This document shows, one piece after another, positions 56,854 to 64,000 of a stretch of 64,000 bases of DNA (the stretch's first letter is position 1; each line of letters starts with the position of its first letter). The notes under the pieces were generated by a model. That model was not told the origin of the DNA. It saw only the letters and a program-made list of their open reading frames with translations, and did no database searches. The position numbers were made by a program, and so were the translations under genes. The stretch spans positions 248,001-312,000 of the forward strand of contig NZ_VDYZ01000002.1 of assembly GCF_007673095.1 (NCBI RefSeq), read 5' to 3'. The stretch is from Corynebacterium glyciniphilum AJ 3170 (lineage in GTDB: Bacteria > Actinomycetota > Actinomycetes > Mycobacteriales > Mycobacteriaceae).

Positions 56854-59800
56854 CGCAGCAGACCGTCCTCACCGGCACGTGCCTCCGGGTCGAGCAGCAT
56901 CGCCGGCTCCGCAGCGTCGATCTCGACCCCGTCGGCGAAACGACGGTGCTCGATCTCCTCGAACAGTGCACGGTGGCCCAGCATGCCTGCCTCACGGCGA
57001 CGCACACCGGCGCGCAGGCGTGCCGACGCAGTGGCGACCCACTTCTCCGCAGCGTCCTCACCGAGCTGGTTGGCGACAGCCACCCGGAATGCCTCCGGGT
57101 GCACCAGCGCCATCAGCGCGGACACGTGACCGAAGCCCAGGGAGGTCAGCAGACCGGCCTTGATCGTCCGGTTGAGCTGCAACGGCTCACGCAGCCAGAC
57201 CAGGTTCGGTGCGGACGCCATCTCCGGGTCCACGCAGTCCAGCGAACGGTTCGCCGGGATCCGCGAAGTCCGGAACATGTCCCCCAGACCCGCTGTCTGG
57301 AAGACGGCGGCGCCACCCTTGGCGTGACCGGTGAGCGTCTTCTGGGAGACGACGTACATCGGGTTGCCCTCGGTGCGGCCCATGGCTTTCGCCAGCCGGG
57401 TGTGCAGGCGGGACTCGTTCGGGTCATTGGCGTTGGTCGAGGTGTCGTGCTTGGACACCACGGAGATGTCGTCGGCGCTGACACCGAGCTTGGCGAGCTC
57501 CTTCGACAGCTTCGACCCCTGGCCACCACGTCCGGCGGCCAGCGCACCCATGCCCGGGGCCGGGATGGAGGTGTGCGCACCGTCGGCGAAGGACGCAGCG
57601 TAACCGACCACAGACTGGACGGGCAGGCCCAGCTTCGCCGCGACAGAGCCACGGGTCAGCAGGATCGTGCCTCCACCCTGTGCCTCGACGAAGCCGCCGC
57701 GGCGACGGTCGTTGGCACGGGAGTAGAAGCGCTCGTTGAGTCCCTTCGCGGCCATGGTGTCCGAGTTGGCCGTGGCGTTCATCGAGGCGAACCCGCTGAT
57801 GGACTCCACGGACATGTCGTCGGTGGCCCCGGCGACAACGAAGTCAGCCTTGCCGAGCTTGATCTTGTCCACACCCTCCTCGACGGAGACTGCGGCGGTG
57901 GCGCAGGCGCCGACCGGGTGGATCATCGCACCGTAGCCGCCGACGTAGGACTGCATGGTGTGTGCGGCGACGACGTTGGGCAGGGTCTCCTGCAGGATGT
58001 CGGACGGGATGTCCTCCTCCAGGAAGCGCTCGACGAAGAGCTTGCGCATCGACGTCATGCCGCCGAAGCCGGTGCCCTGGGTCATGGCGACGTCCGACGG
58101 GTGGACGGCCTGCAGGATCTCTGCCGGGGTGAAGCCCGCCGAGAGGTAGGCGTCGACGGTGGCGACGAGGTTCCACACGGCGATCCGGTCGATGGCCTCG
58201 ACCATGGATGCCGGCACACCCCAGCGGGTGGGATCGAAGTCCGTCGGGAACTGGCCGCCGACCTTGCGTGCCAGGGTGGCGCGACGGGGCACCCGTGCCC
58301 GGGCACCCGGCAGTCGGGTGACGGACCATTCGCCTGTCTCCTCGTCCAGGGTCGCCCGGGTGAAGTTCGGGTCGGCCTCGACGAAGGACTGGGCGTCCTC
58401 GGCGGAGTCCACGGAGAAGGTGACCTCACGGTCGAGGAAGATCTCTGCGGCGGCCGGGGTGTGGACGTCCTCGAGCGCGACGTCGTCGACGAAGGTACGC
58501 ACGCCTGCACGGGCGGCGACCTCGTCCCGGTAGCGGGTGAAGATCTCCTCCTCGGGAACGATGTCGCCCTTGGCGTCGTACCAGCCGGCGACCGGGGTGT
58601 CCTTCCAGGTCAGCAGGCCGGTCATCCAGGCGAGTTCCAGCACACCGGCGGCGGTGAGTTCGACCGAACCATCGGCCTGGACGCCGTACTCGGCCTCGAA
58701 GCGGGTACGCCCGGATCCCCAGGCGCTGACCTCGCCGAGGCCCACGACCACGACCATGTCGTCGAGGTCGGTGGTGACCTCGCCCCACGCCTCATCCTGT
58801 GAGTCGACCGTATCACCGGCGACAGGCTGGGAAGCACGTACCGGGGACGGCAGGGCGTTGACGGTGACCGGAGCCTCGGCGGCCTCGGCTGCCGCGCCGT
58901 CACCGGCGGCGTCGAATGCACCGTCGGCCAGCGCCTGCTCACGCAGCTCCACCAGGTTGATCTTGTCCAGGCCACCGGTGAGGTCGGCGTCGACCGGGCC
59001 GATGGACGCGGCGGCGCGGATCTCGGAAGAGCACAGACGGACCAGTTCGCCGGCGATGTCGGACGGGGTCCACACACGCACGCCTGCCTCGACTGCGGCG
59101 TCGACCAGCGGGTCGTTGCCGCCCATCAGGCCGGTGCCCGAGACCCAGCCGATACGCGGGTGGGCGATGGTGACGCGCTCAGCCCACGGCTCGTTAGACC
59201 ACTTGTTGCAGATGGCGTCGAAGGCGGCCTTGGTCTCACCGTAGGCACCGTCGCCACCGAAGGTTCCGCGGTTCGGGGAACCGGGCAGCACCACGTGCAG
59301 GCGGTGCGCCAGGTTGGCTTCGTGACCGATGCGGGACAGGGCGGTGAAGGAACGCTCCACACTCCACAGCAGCAGACGGGCCTGGGTCTCGGCGTTTCCG
59401 CCGGCGTCCTCGACCGTGCCGGAGACCGACGGCGCGGCGAAGGGCAGGAAGAGGTCAGGCACGAGAGCCGGCTTGACCAGCTTCTTCTCGGAACCGACCG
59501 TCTCGGTCTGCTCATTGCCGATCCAGTCGACCAGGGCGTCGATGTCCCGGTAGCTCGACAGGTTCGCCGGAACGAGCCATATCTTCGCTTCCGCCGACGC
59601 GTGCTCCCGGTAGAGCTTCTTGATGAACTCCAGGCGGGCGGCACTGATCCGGGAAGCGGTGATCACCACGGTGGCACCCTCCGCCAGCAGGTCACCGACC
59701 ACGCCTCCGGCGATGGAGGCGGGGGTGACGCCGGTGACGACGGCGACCTGTCCGGCGAACTCACCGGTGGTCGTCTCGTCCCGGGCCGCTGCGGCGATGC

Positions 59801-62800
59801 TGGTGAAACGGGTCGCCAACTGGGCGTCTGCGGTATGCGTGGCCCACCAGTCGGCGTGCTTCGCGACGGTTTCACCGGTGCCGCGGAAGGTCGCGGATTC
59901 CGCGATCTCCTCACCGGCGGCGAGACGGGCGATGTCCTCACGGGCAGTGGCCCACCGGTCGTCGATGAGGATGGCACGACGGTCGTCGAAGACCGGGGCG
60001 ACCTGCTTGGGCCAGGTCGCACCGAGCTCCTCGCTGACGGCCTGCAGGATAGCAGCGGTCTCGTCGGCCTCAGGGTCGCTGAAGGACGAGGACTCCGGGA
60101 TGTCCAGGTTCAGGTCGTGCAGGATGTGCCGGGCCAGGTTGGCCAGCACACCCTCGTCGCCGGTGACTTCCTCGGCGAAGGCGTCGAGCGCCGCGGAGTC
60201 GACGGTTCCACCGCCGGCACCACCGGCACTCGGCTTCGCCACGGGGATGCCGTGGGCGGCACCGACCTGGGTGACCGCCTCGTCGATGATCGCGTTCACG
60301 TCGTTCATCGAGGTGGCGGAGGTCGGCAGGGTCGACAGGTCGCCGCCGCGTGCGGAGGCGCCGTCACGGGAACCGAGCAGGATCTGTGCGGTCGCGTGGT
60401 CGACCCAGCCCGGCCCGAGCTCCCAGGTGCCGGTGACGCGGTCGGCGATGGCGGTGGCCTTGGCCCCTGCGGAACCGAAGAGCTTGCGCAGCCGGTCCTT
60501 CACTGCCTCGCTGAGCACCGGACCGAAGGCCGCGTAGTTGTGCGCTGCCGCGTCCACGGTGGCGGACAGGGTCGTGACGTCGGCCTCGGCCGCGCCTTCG
60601 ACACTGGACAGCCCCAGCTCGGCGGAGATGTCCATGAGCAGCTGGTTGAGCCGCGAGGACACACCGTTGGTCAGTGTGCCGGTCGTGTCGGCACCACCGA
60701 TCTGCTCCGGGCGCAGCTTGTTGGCGTAGGCCAGGAGTGTCTTGATCGCGTCGGACGCCTTGTACGGCAGGTCCGCGGGACGCTCCACCGAGCCTGCCGG
60801 TGCCGGGGGCTCCGGGGTGGCGTAGCCCTCGTCGACGGCGGGCGACGGTGCGGAGGCGTCCGGGCGTGCCTCGGCGACCACGTCGCCGGTCGGGACGCTC
60901 TCGTGCTCCACCTCGGCCGGTTCGTCGACCGGGGCCTCGATGGTCTGGACGTCCTCGTGGTAGACCAGCTTCTCGTCGCGCTGGACGTTACGCACGGCGA
61001 CGTCGGCACCGGTGAAGCGGGGCAGCTTGAGGGTCTTGGTGGCGAGGTTCGCCAGGGTCGGGGCGGCGCCGAGACCGATCTCGACGAGTTCCTCGATGTC
61101 CAGGCGGTCGCTGGCGAGCAGCAGGTCCTGGGTCTCGATCCACCTCACCGGGGAGGCGAACTGCCAGCAGAGCAGCTCGATGAACAGGGTGCGGGCGGCC
61201 TTGGCGCGTCCTGCCTCGTCCTTGGTACGGGCGTCCCAGTTGTCCAGGAGCTCCTGGGCGGGTTCGGCGGGGACGACGTCCAGGATGGACTGCACGAACT
61301 CGCGGGTGAGCTCGAACGGGCGGGCGACGAGGTTCGGGATGTAGCGTCCCTCGAGCACCTCGTGGTCGATGGTCTCCGGGAGCAGGTCGTCGAGCTTCTC
61401 ACGGAAGTCCGGCACACCGGGGTGCAGGACCCGTGAGTGGAAGGGCACGTCGATGCCCGGGACCATCATGAACGATCCCTTGCCACCGGCTGCCGCGGTC
61501 CGCTTCGCCGCGTCCTTCTCCAGGGCGGCGAGACCGGCGACGGTACCGGCGACGGAGTACTGCTCGCCGGCGAGGTTGAAGTTCACGATCTCGAGGAACT
61601 CACCGGACTGCTCCGCCACGGAGTTGACGTACTCGACGACGTGGTCGTCGTCGACGCCGAACTGGTTGGGACGCAGGGCGCCCATCCGGTAGTTCGAGCG
61701 GCCGTTCTCGTCACGCGGGATGAGGTGGTGCATCGTGGAACCACGGTGGAACACGACCTCGAGGACGGTCTCCAGCTCGATGGTGCCGGCGTAGGCCGAC
61801 AGGGCGGTGTACTCACCGAGTGAGTGGCCGGCGTAGTAGGCGTCGGCGACCAGTGCGTCGGCCTCCCGCAGCCGGGCGGTCTGCGCCAGCGCCAGCGTGG
61901 CCAGTGCGACCTGGGTGAACTGGGTGAGGTAGAGGACACCGTCCGGGTGGTGGTAGGTCACACCGTTGGCGGTCAGCGACGTGGGGTTGTCGCGGACCAC
62001 GGTGAGGATGGAGAAGTCCAGGGTGGCGCGGGTGTGGGCGTCGGCCCGCTCCCAGACGGCGGCGGTGGCCTTGGAGGCGGCGCGCTCGTCCAGGCCCATG
62101 CCCTTGGACTGGATGCCCTGGCCCGGGTAGACGTACGCCGTGGACGGTGCGGCGGTGACCGCGGTGCCCTGGGACACGAGTTCGTCGTTGATCCGGCAGG
62201 TCACTTCGAGGAGCAGACCACCACCGGCGACGCGGCCGGTGCGCTCGACCTGGATGTCCACCGGGTCGCCCAGCTGGACGAGACCGAACATGCGGTAGGT
62301 CCAGCCGAGGATGTGGTGGCCGGAGCCGGCGGCGGACGCGGCGTGCTGGGCGGTGGCGGACAGCCACATGCCGTGCACCAGCGGTGCCTGCAGTCCGGCC
62401 ACGCGGGCAGCGACGTGGCTGGTGTGGATCGGGTTGAAGTCACCGGAGACCCAGGCGAAGGGGGTCATCTCCGCCGGGGCGTTCACCCGGGTGCGCAGCA
62501 GGGTGGAACGCGGGGTGTCGGTGATTCCCCGGCCCTCCGCGGCGAGGCCGCCGGCCGGGGCCGGCTCGGCGGGCGGAGTGGTGCCGAAGGCGCGGCCACG
62601 GATGGCGAAGCGTTCGGTCTGCCGTCCCAGCAGGGTTCCCTGGTCGTCGTGCATGTGGTGGTGCACGGTGACGACACGTCCGGACGAGGATTCCTCGATG
62701 CCGGCGGCCCAGCTGGTCACGGTGATCTGGAACGGGGCACGCTCGGCGAGTTCCTCGGCGGAGACCTCGAGCGCCACGGTGTGGTCGAGGTGCACGGCGT

Positions 62801-64000
62801 TGAGCAGGCCCTCGATGACCGGGTAGTCGTTGACCATCGCAGAGCCCAGGGCGGCGTAGATCGCCGGCCAAGAGGTCCCCAGCAGGGCGTCCGGGACGAT
62901 GGAGGCGCGCGTGGCACCGCCGCCGACCTCGGACAGGTCGCCCAGGCCGTCGCCGGTCACGCCGGAGTGCTCGGAACCGAGGGACTCGGTGAGGGTGAAG
63001 TTGTAGTTGAACGTGCCGAACGGTGCGGCCTCGGAGGTGGACCCCTCGACCTTCGTCGGCATGGCGGTGATCTCGTCACCGGTGACCGCGGTGTTGCCGA
63101 CACCGGCCGTACCTGCCAGCAGGCCGTACATGGTGTCGGGCAGGCGCTCCTCGTCGACGACGGGCAGGCCACCGGTGATGCTGGTGGTGTCGAGGATCAG
63201 CGGGACGGGGAGGCTGCGGACAGCGTGGACCTGCGCGTCGCCACTGCCGGCGGCCGTGTCGTCCCAGAAGGTGTCCAGGTGCAGGTCGATGGTGACCTTG
63301 ACGGGGTTTCCGTCGGAGCCGTCATTGACGACGACCAGGTCGTAACGGTCCTCGTCGATGACGTGGGCCGGGTTGTCCATGAGGTGGCCGGTCCACGAGA
63401 TGTAGGGCACGGCCTTGAGGAAGGACTCGATGTCCTGCGCGTCCTCGGTACGGGACCACGCCGTAGCGGGTTCGCTGTCGGCGATGCGGGCGCGGCAGGC
63501 CTCCTCGAAGCGTCCGAGAAGGTCGGCGACGGGCTCGTTGACGGTGGTGATACCGGAGACGGACACCGGGCCCGGGATGATGCGGACCTGGTCGGCGGAG
63601 TAACGGTCGTCCTGGGCCTGCCACAGGCAGTCCTTGCCCCACCAGGCCAGCAGGTCCTCGTCGATGGCTGGGACGAAGCCCATGGGCTTCGGGTACTTCC
63701 GGCACAGGGCGATGAACCAGGCGGTGTCGAGCGGGGTCAGGGTGTCGACCTCGGCCGAGGGGTAGGCGGCCACGAGGGTCTTCACGGCGGCCTCGGGGTC
63801 CTCGGCGGACTCCACGGTCGGGAAGAGTGTCTCGACCGGGCCGTGCTCGGCGACAGTCAGACGCGCCTCGACGCGCTGCAGGAGCTCCTGGAAGCGCTGC
63901 AGCCAGGACGGGTCGACCCACGGGAAGCTCAGCTCGGCGAAACGACGGACGACCTCGGCGTAGGTCATCTTCTCCAGCTCACCGAAGTACGGCTTCGCCG
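56850..64000 (-). CDS. fas: Type I fatty acid synthase, N-terminal part beyond window
   Basis: About 2,383 codons are visible and the frame is still open at the window edge, so the AT and most of the ER domain lie outside (full proteins are about 3,000 residues). In reading order: hot-dog dehydratase with SGDFNPIHTSHVAARVAGL and LVHGMW (near 62380-62450); malonyl/palmitoyl transferase with AGHSLGEYTAL (61810-61835); ACP with GVSSRLNQLLMDI carrying the likely phosphopantetheine serine (60630-60665); ketoreductase with VAVVTGVTPASIAGGVVGDL (near 59690-59750); ketosynthase with HPVGACATAAVSVEEG (cysteine near 57905) and a conserved C-terminus. Ends without a PPT domain, acpS following. Corynebacteria may have one or two FAS-I genes; which this is cannot be told. 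Confidence 0.96.
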   Translation of the reverse strand, partial: AKPYFGELEKMTYAEVVRRFAELSFPWVDPSWLQRFQELLQRVEARLTVAEHGPVETLFPTVESAEDPEAAVKTLVAAYPSAEVDTLTPLDTAWFIALCRKYPKPMGFVPAIDEDLLAWWGKDCLWQAQDDRYSADQVRIIPGPVSVSGITTVNEPVADLLGRFEEACRARIADSEPATAWSRTEDAQDIESFLKAVPYISWTGHLMDNPAHVIDEDRYDLVVVNDGSDGNPVKVTIDLHLDTFWDDTAAGSGDAQVHAVRSLPVPLILDTTSITGGLPVVDEERLPDTMYGLLAGTAGVGNTAVTGDEITAMPTKVEGSTSEAAPFGTFNYNFTLTESLGSEHSGVTGDGLGDLSEVGGGATRASIVPDALLGTSWPAIYAALGSAMVNDYPVIEGLLNAVHLDHTVALEVSAEELAERAPFQITVTSWAAGIEESSSGRVVTVHHHMHDDQGTLLGRQTERFAIRGRAFGTTPPAEPAPAGGLAAEGRGITDTPRSTLLRTRVNAPAEMTPFAWVSGDFNPIHTSHVAARVAGLQAPLVHGMWLSATAQHAASAAGSGHHILGWTYRMFGLVQLGDPVDIQVERTGRVAGGGLLLEVTCRINDELVSQGTAVTAAPSTAYVYPGQGIQSKGMGLDERAASKATAAVWERADAHTRATLDFSILTVVRDNPTSLTANGVTYHHPDGVLYLTQFTQVALATLALAQTARLREADALVADAYYAGHSLGEYTALSAYAGTIELETVLEVVFHRGSTMHHLIPRDENGRSNYRMGALRPNQFGVDDDHVVEYVNSVAEQSGEFLEIVNFNLAGEQYSVAGTVAGLAALEKDAAKRTAAAGGKGSFMMVPGIDVPFHSRVLHPGVPDFREKLDDLLPETIDHEVLEGRYIPNLVARPFELTREFVQSILDVVPAEPAQELLDNWDARTKDEAGRAKAARTLFIELLCWQFASPVRWIETQDLLLASDRLDIEELVEIGLGAAPTLANLATKTLKLPRFTGADVAVRNVQRDEKLVYHEDVQTIEAPVDEPAEVEHESVPTGDVVAEARPDASAPSPAVDEGYATPEPPAPAGSVERPADLPYKASDAIKTLLAYANKLRPEQIGGADTTGTLTNGVSSRLNQLLMDISAELGLSSVEGAAEADVTTLSATVDAAAHNYAAFGPVLSEAVKDRLRKLFGSAGAKATAIADRVTGTWELGPGWVDHATAQILLGSRDGASARGGDLSTLPTSATSMNDVNAIIDEAVTQVGAAHGIPVAKPSAGGAGGGTVDSAALDAFAEEVTGDEGVLANLARHILHDLNLDIPESSSFSDPEADETAAILQAVSEELGATWPKQVAPVFDDRRAILIDDRWATAREDIARLAAGEEIAESATFRGTGETVAKHADWWATHTADAQLATRFTSIAAAARDETTTGEFAGQVAVVTGVTPASIAGGVVGDLLAEGATVVITASRISAARLEFIKKLYREHASAEAKIWLVPANLSSYRDIDALVDWIGNEQTETVGSEKKLVKPALVPDLFLPFAAPSVSGTVEDAGGNAETQARLLLWSVERSFTALSRIGHEANLAHRLHVVLPGSPNRGTFGGDGAYGETKAAFDAICNKWSNEPWAERVTIAHPRIGWVSGTGLMGGNDPLVDAAVEAGVRVWTPSDIAGELVRLCSSEIRAAASIGPVDADLTGGLDKINLVELREQALADGAFDAAGDGAAAEAAEAPVTVNALPSPVRASQPVAGDTVDSQDEAWGEVTTDLDDMVVVVGLGEVSAWGSGRTRFEAEYGVQADGSVELTAAGVLELAWMTGLLTWKDTPVAGWYDAKGDIVPEEEIFTRYRDEVAARAGVRTFVDDVALEDVHTPAAAEIFLDREVTFSVDSAEDAQSFVEADPNFTRATLDEETGEWSVTRLPGARARVPRRATLARKVGGQFPTDFDPTRWGVPASMVEAIDRIAVWNLVATVDAYLSAGFTPAEILQAVHPSDVAMTQGTGFGGMTSMRKLFVERFLEEDIPSDILQETLPNVVAAHTMQSYVGGYGAMIHPVGACATAAVSVEEGVDKIKLGKADFVVAGATDDMSVESISGFASMNATANSDTMAAKGLNERFYSRANDRRRGGFVEAQGGGTILLTRGSVAAKLGLPVQSVVGYAASFADGAHTSIPAPGMGALAAGRGGQGSKLSKELAKLGVSADDISVVSKHDTSTNANDPNESRLHTRLAKAMGRTEGNPMYVVSQKTLTGHAKGGAAVFQTAGLGDMFRTSRIPANRSLDCVDPEMASAPNLVWLREPLQLNRTIKAGLLTSLGFGHVSALMALVHPEAFRVAVANQLGEDAAEKWVATASARLRAGVRRREAGMLGHRALFEEIEHRRFADGVEIDAAEPAMLLDPEARAGEDGLLR

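Noticed and set aside
56946..58802. 618-codon plus-strand frame antisense to the FAS ketosynthase
   Set aside because: Same codon-bias effect; the composition is Gly/Val/Asp/His-rich and nothing is recognisable.
59160..61436. 758-codon open frame on the plus strand inside the FAS gene
   Set aside because: It is antisense to intact FAS domains. Long antisense frames are expected in high-GC genes with strong third-position bias, and the protein shows no motif.

Overview
The window looks like the chromosome of a high-GC Corynebacterium. It carries a type I fatty acid synthase with a separate AcpS, a WhiB protein beside a penicillin-binding protein, the lysC-asd pair with the internal LysC beta start, SigC beside KatA, MurT/GatD, a MrpA-MrpB fusion antiporter, and many genes with the corynebacterial leaderless promoter layout (TANNNT about 7 nt before the start codon). 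From memory, the order whcA - PBP ... mrp ... katA - sigC ... asd - lysC ... leuA - dnaQ - murT - gatD resembles the region between whcA and gatD in C. glutamicum. The species itself cannot be named from the sequence.

Layout. 1-4088: cut-off whcA, class A PBP and a metallophosphoesterase. 4195-7624: tRNA-Pro, then a tight three-gene operon (acyl-CoA dehydrogenase-like; PIG-L deacetylase fused to a NodS-like methyltransferase; GT2 glycosyltransferase) that looks like a small uncharacterised glycan- or metabolite-modifying pathway. 7846-10126: stress proteins CsbD and GlsB, an orphan LuxR-type regulator and an aldo/keto reductase. 10305-17358: six-gene Mrp Na+/H+ antiporter operon. 17449-22791 (minus): secreted SGNH esterase, glutamine synthetase with an ornithine-cyclodeaminase-like partner, and catalase. 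23083-26163: SigC, a TIGR01777 epimerase and ferrochelatase. 26151-27497: YkvI-type permease. 27678-31423: four flavin/quinone redox enzymes opposite a TetR regulator with a clear palindromic operator. 31535-33875: asd and lysC. 34053-37257: divergent iron genes (siderophore-interacting protein fused to a methyltransferase-like domain; siderophore-binding lipoprotein) around a DtxR-type box. 37304-46484: two membrane proteins, a PIG-V-like membrane protein, leuA with an attenuator and leader peptide, a degenerate DnaQ-like protein, MurT and GatD.

46497-54426 looks accessory: a GntR/FCD regulator sits among a Xi-class GST, an Ldh2-family reductase, a flavin amine-oxidase-like enzyme, a DapA-family lyase/aldolase, an aldehyde dehydrogenase and an aldo/keto reductase. 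A 16-bp near-palindrome centred on TGTGATCACA lies upstream of the regulator/reductase pair, the oxidase operon and the distant YkvI permease, with a weaker copy before the aldo/keto reductase. I infer one regulon in which the permease imports the substrate of this catabolic route. 55185-56379 is non-coding and decayed DNA holding a broken higBA toxin-antitoxin locus and two related hairpins whose stems differ by compensatory changes. From 56380 to the right edge run acpS and most of the FAS-I gene, which continues past the window.
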